NCBI GenBank assembly: GCA_019638935.1
Contig: JAHBSW010000019.1
Span: forward strand, 1-43,520
Direction: 5' to 3'
Length of the DNA stretch: 43,520 nt
Source: Cryobacterium sp.
GTDB taxonomy: Bacteria > Actinomycetota > Actinomycetes > Actinomycetales > Microbacteriaceae
Of the stretch, positions 36,959 through 43,520 are shown in pieces. The notes beneath the pieces are model-generated. The model did no database searches and was not told where the DNA came from. It was given only the letters and a program-made list of their open reading frames with translations. A program made the translations under genes and the position numbers. Every line of letters begins with the position of its first letter. The stretch's first letter is position 1.

Positions 36959-37062
36959 CGGTCTACCTTGGCGTAACCGTACCGTGATGCCCAGTCGGAT
37001 CTCATCCTGGCGCGCGGCCGTCTCTGATTGTCGACGGCTGGGTTACTGTTGATCTTGTTGCG

Positions 37063-37095
37063 GGAGGAACGTCGATGGAAGAGGCAGCATGGTGA
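37063..37095 (+). promoter_or_regulatory. Ribosome-binding site and 6-codon leader frame overlapping the methyltransferase start
   Basis: GGGAGGAA (from 37062) is well spaced for the ATG at 37075, which opens a tiny frame (MEEAAW) ending in TGA at 37093-37095, across the methyltransferase ATG at 37089. The methyltransferase has its own weaker GAAGAGG 4 bases before its ATG. This arrangement would couple methyltransferase translation to the leader. Confidence 0.45.
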
Positions 37096-38489
37096 GTGAA
37101 GCGGTCACCGGAGTCGATGGAGAGACCGCCTCCGACCCGCTCGGTCGCGGATTTTGGACAGTGCATCAGGGCGATGCGCGGCAACTCGCCGACTTTCTCC
37201 CGCGTGGCGCGCAGCAGCACGGTTCCGAAGGTGCGCCTTTCATCCAGACCACGATCACATCCCCGCCGTATGCCAATCTCGTCGACTATGGCGCGGCGAA
37301 TCAGATCGGATTTGGCCAGTCTTACCAGGACTACCTAGCCGCCTGTCGCACTGTGTTCGAAGACGTCTATCGATGGACACTTGACGGTGGATCCCTGTGG
37401 CTTGTCGCAGACAGTTTGATGACGCCGAATGGTCGGGGGACTCCGTCCCGACTAGTTCCTCTACCCTTTGACCTGGCCGCCGAGGCTGCCAAAGTCGGCT
37501 GGACCCTGCGCGAGGTCATCGTGTGGCGCAAGGATCGAACCAGGCCATGGTCTCATCCGGGAAAGTTGCGGAACGGTTTCGAGTACGTACTGTTTTTCGT
37601 CAAGTCGAAATCTTTCAAGTTCAATGTGGATCGACTCCGAGAAACCAGCAGCTTGAAGTCCTGGTGGGTGAAGTATCCGGAGCGCCACAACCCATGGGGG
37701 ATGACACCGGACAACGTGTGGGATATCCCGATCCCGGTTCAGGGCAGTTGGGCCGACTCCTCCCTTCGGCATGCATGCCCATTCCCACCCGAGCTCGTAC
37801 GGCGAATGGTGGCGCTGTCCTCAGAGGAAGGGGACGTGGTCTTTGACCCGTTCGCCGGTAGCGGGATGGTCGTCGCTACCGCAGAAAGCGAAGGCAGACG
37901 GGCGCTGGGTGTGGAACTAAATCCAGAGTACGTTGAAGCATTTCATCAGCGGGTGCGGCCGGTCTTGACACGCCGCAGCACGGCTGGTTCCGTAAAACCG
38001 GTCGGGCTGATGACCCAACGGCTGCTCGAACTTCGAGTGCTGAAGTATCCCAAGGAATTGGCCAAACAGCTGCTGCGAGAAGGCTTCACCGCGGCGCAAC
38101 TCATAGGCATGATCGTTGATGTTGAGTCGATCAACTGGACGCCTGCGCAAACCGGCTACGCGTCGATCATCTGCACCGTCGTTGTCAGCGAACAACTCTC
38201 CGAGATCGAGCGCGCCCGGTTGTCAAAGGCGGTTGAAGACGCAACTAGCCGAGCTCCACTGTCTCGGTATGGACTGCGTGTGAGCTGTTCGATACTACCC
38301 CTCACCGACATACTTGAGGATCGCGACGAAACATCGCTGGCGGTATACACCAAGGGGCGAACTTGGAACGCGTCGCATGTCATACCCGCGTCAGCTTTAG
38401 CTGGTTGGCTGCGCGAACAAGGTAGCCAATCTGTTGTGCCGATCGTCTCGGAACTTCAGGTGAACCAGTCTCTCGAAGAATATCTGTGA
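37089..38489 (+). CDS. Site-specific DNA methyltransferase (beta class, SPPY-type)
   Basis: A 466-residue amino-methyltransferase acting on DNA. The catalytic motif IV is TTITSPPYANLVDYG (Ser-Pro-Pro-Tyr at 58-61), the form most often seen in N4-cytosine enzymes, though N6-adenine cannot be excluded. The AdoMet motif I, VFDPFAGSGMVVATA (251-265), follows later with LGVELNPEY (273-281); the order IV before I is the beta class. Between them, residues 150-240 (HPGKLRNGFEYVLFFVKS and a Trp-rich stretch) probably hold target recognition. Residues 295-466 form an extra domain I cannot assign. It is divergent from the DGQHR-nuclease-like gene, with about 130 bases between. Composition is intermediate between island and host. 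Confidence 0.88.
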   Translation: MVSEAVTGVDGETASDPLGRGFWTVHQGDARQLADFLPRGAQQHGSEGAPFIQTTITSPPYANLVDYGAANQIGFGQSYQDYLAACRTVFEDVYRWTLDGGSLWLVADSLMTPNGRGTPSRLVPLPFDLAAEAAKVGWTLREVIVWRKDRTRPWSHPGKLRNGFEYVLFFVKSKSFKFNVDRLRETSSLKSWWVKYPERHNPWGMTPDNVWDIPIPVQGSWADSSLRHACPFPPELVRRMVALSSEEGDVVFDPFAGSGMVVATAESEGRRALGVELNPEYVEAFHQRVRPVLTRRSTAGSVKPVGLMTQRLLELRVLKYPKELAKQLLREGFTAAQLIGMIVDVESINWTPAQTGYASIICTVVVSEQLSEIERARLSKAVEDATSRAPLSRYGLRVSCSILPLTDILEDRDETSLAVYTKGRTWNASHVIPASALAGWLREQGSQSVVPIVSELQVNQSLEEYL

Positions 38490-38740
38490 GTGGCACCCAT
38501 GATCGTTAGGTCAGTCACGAATCAGTGATCTGCGGTAAGACGCCCGCCACGAACTCGCTACTTACGAGTAGAGAAATCGCCTCACGAATCGAGATAGGCC
38601 AATAGAGTCACTATGAGGTCGCGGCCTCGGTTCCCCCTGATCAGCCCAGGAAATCAGCCAGATTTCGAGCCGACAGTTGTCGTTCCTGAGTGGGAACATC
38701 CAAACGGTCGCAAACTCAAATCCACCTCTAGCGCAACACC

Positions 38741-40510
38741 TCACTCAGGCGACATCGCCCGTTCCAGCTGCACCCTCAGCGCTTCATCGCACACATACAC
38801 ATACGTGCCCCGTATCCCGCGCGTGAGCAGTACCGCGTAGATGTTGGTGATGTAGCGGAGCAGGTCCTCATCGCTGTAGGTCTTGCCGAGAACGGGGTTG
38901 TTCTCCTTGCCCTTCTTGTCGAAGTAGAGAGAGCGATCGACCGCCAGTCGTCGCTTCTTCTGATCCCAGAAGAGATCCGGGCCGATGATGACCCCTGCGT
39001 AGTTCAGGTCATAGCCCTGCACCGTGTGAATGGAGCCGACCTCCTCCAGGGCATTCGGGGAGTTGATCCAGTCTTTGTCGGTTCGGTTCCAGCGCAGCTC
39101 GCTCCCATCCAATGAGATGTCGACTGCCGAGGGGTCCTTGCGACTGCGCCACTCCCAGGCGTAGCCCGCTACGAGCCGGGCCAGCCCGTGCTCGTGATCC
39201 CGCGCGCGGATCGCGTCGTGCATCTGCCCGACGTCGTCGAAGAAGCGCAGGTCGTAGTCGCCGAGATCCTCCGGTCGGCGGGGCAGAACGTCAGAGGGGT
39301 CCGCCCCGGCGCGGAACACGTCGCGCACCCACGAGATGTAGCCATCTCCCGCCCGCACACGAAGCTGTGACGTCAGAGGGAAGAAGCGATGACGCTCCTT
39401 CGCATCCGTCACCACCGCCCGCACCCGCTCGGCTGCCAGATCGGCCGGCCGCACGCTCTGCTCGGGATCCACGAGAAGCAGTTGGTGGCGGCTCTGGGCA
39501 GTCACCCAGTCCAACTGGGTCTTCTGGATGTCGTCCGCGCCGAACAACTTGGTGTTGATGTCGATGAACTTCTTGTTGAGCACCCCCGACGACTGGTTCG
39601 CACGTTGCGTGAGTCGGTGCGCCTCGTCGACGATGAGCAGATCCCAGGGTTGTTCGCTGGCACCGACCTCGAACGGTGTCAGCACCTGCGCGGCGCTGAG
39701 GCCAGGGGTGCGTCGAAAGACCCTCTGGATGCTGGCACGCAGCGACTGCTGCGGCACGACCAGCCCGACCCGAAAACCGCGAAGGAGCTCCCGATAGCCC
39801 GCCGTGAAGAACTCCGCGAAGATGGAGTCCGAGTCCTGCTCGTCGTCGGGCCTGGACACGGCGACATCGGCAAGCAGTTTCATCAGGTAGATCGCGATGA
39901 TCGTCTTGCCCGTGCCGGGCTCGCCCTGCACGACCACGAGCTCGCCCACGTCGTTCTCGAGATCGTCGAACAGGCCCTCCAGAATGTCGACCGCCGCTGC
40001 GGCTTGGTCACGTTTCAAGACCTTGTACGGTGACAGCTTGAAGAGGTCGTCGTTCTCGATGTCCGCGACGCTTCGGGTCAAGACGCCCTCATCCAGCAAC
40101 CGCTCGAAGACCGCCCCGAAAGAACGCCGGTAGCGCTCACGGTCGAAGTACGCCCGATCCGTGATGCTGACATTGCGGTTCAGAATCCGGTACGCCCCGT
40201 CGCCGGCGAGCAGCCGGATGAGATGAGACTCGAGATCCAGGCACGCCGACTTGTTGAAGGTGTCGTCGAGCACCACCCTCACCGAGCGGAGGTGCTTCTT
40301 GTCGGGAGAGCCGAGGTGCTGCAGCAATCGTTTTCTCGCGTTCAGTGTCTCCCCCACGTAGACGTCGCTCAGAGCCGCCTTCGAGCCGCCGCGCCTTGCC
40401 TCGTCCAGGACATAGACGACCGGCCAGTCCAGATGCCGACTGTCATCGAGCGCCCACTTTCGAACGGCATCCTTCTCGAAGGGCACCTGCCGAATCTCAA
40501 AGCCGGTCAT
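38741..40510 (-). CDS. GIY-YIG nuclease-like / DUF2075 helicase fusion
   Basis: A 589-residue two-part protein. The N-terminal GIY-YIG-like domain has VVYVLDE (31-37) and DVYVGETLNARKRLLQHL (49-66), with Glu94 as the likely metal ligand. From about 165 onward is a superfamily 1-type DUF2075 ATPase: Walker A GEPGTGKT (196-203), Walker B LLIVDEAHRL (291-300), LLLVDPEQSVRP, and the late motif SIHTVQGYDLNYAGVIIGPD (493-512). Its partner in DNA or RNA processing is unknown; such fusions are frequent in phage-defence neighbourhoods. Its start overlaps the end of the pyrophosphohydrolase gene by 14 bases, so the two are co-translated. Confidence 0.9.
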   Translation of the reverse strand: MTGFEIRQVPFEKDAVRKWALDDSRHLDWPVVYVLDEARRGGSKAALSDVYVGETLNARKRLLQHLGSPDKKHLRSVRVVLDDTFNKSACLDLESHLIRLLAGDGAYRILNRNVSITDRAYFDRERYRRSFGAVFERLLDEGVLTRSVADIENDDLFKLSPYKVLKRDQAAAAVDILEGLFDDLENDVGELVVVQGEPGTGKTIIAIYLMKLLADVAVSRPDDEQDSDSIFAEFFTAGYRELLRGFRVGLVVPQQSLRASIQRVFRRTPGLSAAQVLTPFEVGASEQPWDLLIVDEAHRLTQRANQSSGVLNKKFIDINTKLFGADDIQKTQLDWVTAQSRHQLLLVDPEQSVRPADLAAERVRAVVTDAKERHRFFPLTSQLRVRAGDGYISWVRDVFRAGADPSDVLPRRPEDLGDYDLRFFDDVGQMHDAIRARDHEHGLARLVAGYAWEWRSRKDPSAVDISLDGSELRWNRTDKDWINSPNALEEVGSIHTVQGYDLNYAGVIIGPDLFWDQKKRRLAVDRSLYFDKKGKENNPVLGKTYSDEDLLRYITNIYAVLLTRGIRGTYVYVCDEALRVQLERAMSPE

Positions 40511-40817
40511 ACTTCTCGCTGCGGCCGCGGGCCTTCTCCACCGGGTACTTGCGGCGGGTCTGCTCCAGCTTCTCCAGCACCAGTTCCGAGGGATCGACGC
40601 CGATGCGATCCGCGAGCAGCAGGGCGTAGGTCAGCACATCGGCCAACTCGTCTCGGAGGCGCTCGTGATCGGCATCCGACCCCCACTGGAAGCACTCGAG
40701 CAGTTCCGCAGCCTCGATCGAGATGCTCTTCGCCAGATTCTCCGGCGAATGGAACTGCGCCCAGTCCCGCTCGGCGACGAAGGCGCGAAGTGCGGAGAGC
40801 GCAGCATCCTCGGACAT
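40497..40817 (-). CDS. MazG-like nucleotide pyrophosphohydrolase
   Basis: A 106-residue all-alpha NTP pyrophosphatase of the MazG/RS21-C6 (dCTPase-like) group, expected to split non-canonical or excess NTP/dNTP to NMP plus pyrophosphate. The metal-binding EXXE-EXXD pattern is present: Glu35-Ala-Ala-Glu38 in ISIEAAELLECFQW, then Glu57-Leu-Ala-Asp60 in RDELADVLTYALL. The C-terminal RRKYPVEKARGR is typical. It is the first gene of a two-gene operon with the GIY-YIG/DUF2075 fusion, overlapping it by 14 bases. The pairing suggests that nucleotide control and the helicase work together, perhaps in defence; that is inference. Confidence 0.92.
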   Translation of the reverse strand: MSEDAALSALRAFVAERDWAQFHSPENLAKSISIEAAELLECFQWGSDADHERLRDELADVLTYALLLADRIGVDPSELVLEKLEQTRRKYPVEKARGRSEKYDRL

Positions 40818-41006
40818 GTCATCACGCTAGCAGTCGGGTCGGCTGAGAGCGTGGTTCCCGCAGCGCCATTCCAGATGACTCGGCCAGTACGGGGAAGCGC
40901 TGCGACAGCAAGAGAGTGAGAGGTCAGCCCTCCAGAGACTCCCCCGAGCGATGATGCGGTGTCACTCCGACCACCGCCAACTCACTGGACAGAGACGATG
41001 AGCCCA

Positions 41007-41753
41007 TCACGTCCAGCGGATCAGCTGTCGGCCGACGAGAGAGATGACCGCCATCGAGGCGAAGGTGAGAACGAGCGCGACGGCGATGAGCGCGTAGAGA
41101 GACGCGAAGTCGAAGGCGCCACCGAAGTACATCATCTTGCCCCCGAAGCCGCGGATCGAGATCAGCAGCTCGGCGAGAATGCCGCCGTTGAACGCGCGGG
41201 CCATCGCGAGCCGAAGACCGACGATGATCATCGGCATCGATCCCGGCACCAGCACCTTGCGAAAGAACAGCCAGCGGGAAGCGCCGAAAGTGGCCGACAT
41301 GTCGTGCAGGCCGCTCTCGATGCTGCGCGCGCCGGCGGCCGTGCTCACCGCGATGATGAAGTAGCAGAAGATGACCACGATCGTGATCATCGCCTCGCGC
41401 CCGAATCCGAGAATCACGACGATGATCGGAACGAGCGCCGCGGACGGCGCGCTCTGGAACACATCGACGAAGAAGCCGATCGTGTCGCGCCCGAGACGTG
41501 ACACGCCCATGATCAGGCCGCTGGCGATCCCCAGCGCAGCGGCGATGAAGAAGCCCGCGGCGATGTTGATCATCGTGCTCACAAGATCATCCAGCAGGCC
41601 GCCCTCGACCACGAAGTAGACGAGCCTCTCGAAGATGGCGAGGGGCGTGGGCAGGTAGCTCGAGGGGGCGATTGCCGCCACTCCCCACCAACCCGCCAGC
41701 AGCAGCAGGAAGGTCGCGAACGCAACCCACGCGGTTCGAATGCTCGACGACAC
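41007..41753 (-). CDS. ABC transporter permease (NitT/TauT family)
   Basis: A 248-residue inner-membrane permease of the BPD_transp_1 (SsuC/TauC-like) type with about six membrane segments (the first AWVAFATFLLLLAGWWGV). The cytoplasmic EAA-type loop is within ATFGASRWLFFRKVLVPGSM, where it contacts the ATPase. The GTG at 41753 is preferred: it lies 5 bases after the ATPase stop with GAGGG upstream. An upstream ATG at 41819 would overlap the ATPase gene and add unconserved residues. It is the last gene of the importer operon. Substrates in this family include sulfonates, nitrate and thiamine precursors; none can be chosen here. Confidence 0.9.
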   Translation of the reverse strand: MSSSIRTAWVAFATFLLLLAGWWGVAAIAPSSYLPTPLAIFERLVYFVVEGGLLDDLVSTMINIAAGFFIAAALGIASGLIMGVSRLGRDTIGFFVDVFQSAPSAALVPIIVVILGFGREAMITIVVIFCYFIIAVSTAAGARSIESGLHDMSATFGASRWLFFRKVLVPGSMPMIIVGLRLAMARAFNGGILAELLISIRGFGGKMMYFGGAFDFASLYALIAVALVLTFASMAVISLVGRQLIRWT

Positions 41754-41758
41754 TCTCG

Positions 41759-42607
41759 TCAACCCTCGACCACGGCCTGCGAGTTGCTCAGCGTCACGTG
41801 GGCTTTCAGTTCCTGCCACACCTGGTCGACCAGCTCGGTGAACTCCGGGGTGCTGCGGAACCTTTCGCCTCGAGGCCTGGGGATGTCGATCGAGAACGCC
41901 TGGGAGATGCGTGCCGGTCGGTTGGTGAGCACGACGATGCGGTCGCAGAGGTACACCGCCTCAGACATGTCGTGGGTCACGAGCAGAGTCGTGCAGCCCT
42001 CTTCCTGAAGGGTGGCGCTCATGTCATCCTGCAGCAGAGTCTTCGTCTGAGCGTCGAGAGCTCCGAACGGCTCGTCGAGCAGCAGCACGGTGGGGTTCAC
42101 CGCGAGAGCTCGCGCAAGACCAACCCTTTGCTTCATTCCCCCGGAAAGCGCCTTGGGAAGGTGATCCTCGAAACCCGAGAGCCCTACGCGCGCCAACTCC
42201 GCACGCGCCCTCGCCACGCGTTCCTCTCTGCTCAGCTTCGTCGCCGCCATGCCGAAGACGACATTCTCGAGCGCGCTCTGCCAGGGCAGCAGGGCGAAGT
42301 CCTGAAACACCATCGCGCGCTCAGGCCCCGGTCCGGTGACCTCCTTGCCGTCGACCACGATCGAGCCCGAGCTGGGGCTGTCCAACCCCGCCACCATCCT
42401 CAGGATGGTGGTCTTTCCACATCCGCTCGGGCCGATCAGTCCCAGCACCTCACCGCGGCGCACATCAAGACTGAAGTCGGTGACGGCCTCCAGAGGAGCC
42501 TTCTTGCGCTGCGCGAACACCTTCTGAAGGTGCGAGATCTCGATGATCGGGGAGTCGGGTGCGGGGTCGTCGAGACGTTGCACTGACAGGGTCTGATTTA
42601 GCGCCAT
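41759..42607 (-). CDS. ABC transporter ATP-binding protein (NitT/TauT family)
   Basis: A 282-residue ATPase energising the importer. Walker A is GPSGCGKT, the Q loop is in AMVFQDFALLPWQSALENV, the signature is LSGGMKQRVGLARAL, Walker B is TVLLLDEPFGALD, and the H loop is LLVTHDMSEAVYLCDRI. The ATG at 42607 overlaps the last codons of the upstream permease by 10 bases, indicating translational coupling; the much longer open frame to 43174 is an extension in the permease's antiphase. The C-terminal tail (about 235-282) is the usual SsuB/TauB-like extension. Confidence 0.95.
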   Translation of the reverse strand: MALNQTLSVQRLDDPAPDSPIIEISHLQKVFAQRKKAPLEAVTDFSLDVRRGEVLGLIGPSGCGKTTILRMVAGLDSPSSGSIVVDGKEVTGPGPERAMVFQDFALLPWQSALENVVFGMAATKLSREERVARARAELARVGLSGFEDHLPKALSGGMKQRVGLARALAVNPTVLLLDEPFGALDAQTKTLLQDDMSATLQEEGCTTLLVTHDMSEAVYLCDRIVVLTNRPARISQAFSIDIPRPRGERFRSTPEFTELVDQVWQELKAHVTLSNSQAVVEG

Positions 42608-43452
42608 ACTAGGAACCTTCTCTCGGCGAAACTGACGAGTTGAACGAGGAGCAAGCCGACCGCGAGGAACACGATCACGAGGGCGAAGACGCCGACGGGA
42701 TCGAACGTGGCTTGATACCGCTTGAGCAGAGCCCCGATCCCCGTGCTGACGATGATGAGCTCTGCGACGACCATGCCGATCACCGCGCGACCGACTCCGA
42801 GTCGAATGCCGGTCATGATCCCGGGCACTGCACCCGGAATGAGCAATCGGAGGAAACGGCGAACCGGGGGCACGCGGAAAGAGCGCGCCATGTCGAGAAC
42901 AGAGGGACTTATGGCGTGGATGCCGGCGATCGTGTACTCCGCAACCATAGGGAAGGAGAAGATGACGATCGCTGCAACGCGCACCGCCGGCCCGAGCCCG
43001 AAGACCGCCACCAGCAGCGGAATGAGGGGAGCGATCGGCACGGCGATGAGAAACCCGATGTAGAGGCGCGACACCTCGGCGACATTCCTCCTGACGCCGA
43101 ACGCCATGCCGAAGGCGATTCCACCGACGATGCTGATCGCAAGTCCGATCGCGAGAGCGGAGAGCGTGGTCCACGCGGCCGCCCAGAACTCGGGCGTGAT
43201 CAACTCGACAACCAGGCGAACGAAGACCTCACTCGCGGGGGGAACCCGGCGAGCATCCCCGAGACGACCGACAGCCTCCCAGACCAGGAGGAATACGACG
43301 ACGGATGCCGAGCGAACCACCCATGAGCGATAGGAGAGTCGCCGACCCGCCTTCCGGCCAACTACGGCTCGGTCTTCCAGGGCACGCTGCGTACCGGCGT
43401 CGCGGCGATCGTCGATCGGGGGCGTGGATGGCGAACGTGAGCTGCTGCGCAT
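42598..43452 (-). CDS. ABC transporter permease (NitT/TauT family)
   Basis: A 284-residue inner-membrane permease, the second of a pair, with an N-terminal cytoplasmic extension of about 45 residues before the first membrane segment (VVRSASVVVFLLVWEAVG). The EAA-type loop is around MARSFRVPPVRRFLRLLIPG. Two different permeases plus one ATPase imply a heterodimeric channel. It is the first gene of the operon inside the window; the substrate-binding protein, usually adjacent, must lie to the right of 43520 or elsewhere. Confidence 0.92.
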   Translation of the reverse strand: MRSSSRSPSTPPIDDRRDAGTQRALEDRAVVGRKAGRRLSYRSWVVRSASVVVFLLVWEAVGRLGDARRVPPASEVFVRLVVELITPEFWAAAWTTLSALAIGLAISIVGGIAFGMAFGVRRNVAEVSRLYIGFLIAVPIAPLIPLLVAVFGLGPAVRVAAIVIFSFPMVAEYTIAGIHAISPSVLDMARSFRVPPVRRFLRLLIPGAVPGIMTGIRLGVGRAVIGMVVAELIIVSTGIGALLKRYQATFDPVGVFALVIVFLAVGLLLVQLVSFAERRFLVWR

Positions 43453-43477
43453 GTGTCCTCGGTTCTATATGTCCTAG

Positions 43478-43492
43478 GGTTCCATGTGAACC
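43478..43492. promoter_or_regulatory. Palindrome upstream of the ABC importer operon
   Basis: GGTTC-CATGT-GAACC, a 5+5 inverted repeat 26 bases upstream of the first permease start. It could be an operator for a local repressor, but a match this short may be chance. Confidence 0.3.
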
Positions 43493-43520
43493 GCCGATGT
43501 CATCGCCGCGACGGATGCTT

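Noticed and set aside
38613-38840. 75-codon rightward frame between the methyltransferase and helicase genes
   Set aside because: No ribosome-binding site, no similarity, and its 3' half overlaps the end of the GIY-YIG/DUF2075 gene. The 38490-38740 gap otherwise shows only a weak inverted repeat ACTCG-N7-CGAGT.
40818-41006. Possible small gene between the pyrophosphohydrolase and the ABC permease
   Set aside because: Only short frames without start signals; nothing recognisable in 189 bases.

Overview
The window is high-GC actinobacterial DNA that fits Microbacteriaceae (Actinomycetota). The evidence is the gene order (topA-tmk-holB next to a small Tad/Flp-type pilus cluster; dnaX-recR-lysC-asd), mycobacterial-type tad accessory proteins (DUF4244, Rv3654c-like), an LAxTG-type cell-wall anchor, GTG starts and the protein sequences themselves. 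Genus cannot be fixed from the sequence alone. Most of it is ordinary chromosome.

Layout. 1-3.6 kb: end of a thioesterase gene, CsbD, glutathione peroxidase, nicotinamidase, a PBP4-like protein whose three active-site motifs are all altered, and tRNA-Thr. 3.6-9.8 kb (minus strand): a replication/topology operon topA-tmk-holB followed by a lipoprotein alpha/beta hydrolase. 9.9-12.9 kb: tadA-tadC-DUF4244-tadE-like-Rv3654c-like, with tightly packed or overlapping ends. 13.3-18.6 kb: acetyl-CoA synthetase, an inverted-repeat element, RidA, DUF4177 and a bifunctional PBP with PASTA domains. 18.6-20.4 kb: a metallophosphoesterase gene and a thymidine kinase gene, both broken by many frame changes, flanking tRNA-Pro. 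20.4-25.0 kb: a two-component locus (histidine kinase, a kinase-like membrane partner, LuxR-type regulator) behind malate:quinone oxidoreductase. 25.0-30.1 kb: dnaX-recR-lysC-asd, with one apparent extra base in lysC. 30.3-31.6 kb: a secreted leucine-rich-repeat surface protein. 31.6-35.1 kb: pta-ackA, bordered by REP-like repeats that run into the ackA stop codon.

35.1-40.8 kb is the accessory part. A 601-residue protein with a nuclease-like N-terminus and a DGQHR (DndB/ParB-like) core diverges from a beta-class DNA methyltransferase with an unassigned C-terminal domain. The GC content of the first gene is visibly lower than its surroundings (23/60 in bases 36181-36240 against 40/60 in bases 34381-34440). 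Next comes a two-gene operon of a MazG-like nucleotide pyrophosphohydrolase and a GIY-YIG/DUF2075 helicase fusion. I read this as a small defence or DNA-modification island; the DGQHR-nuclease/methyltransferase pair is the best candidate for an undescribed system. 41.0-43.5 kb is a NitT/TauT-type ABC importer (two permeases and an ATPase) whose binding protein is not in the window.

Functional links: acs and pta-ackA are two routes between acetate and acetyl-CoA; lysC-asd start the aspartate-family amino-acid pathway; dnaX and holB both encode clamp-loader subunits; the PBP, the PBP4-like protein, tad genes and LRR protein concern the cell envelope.
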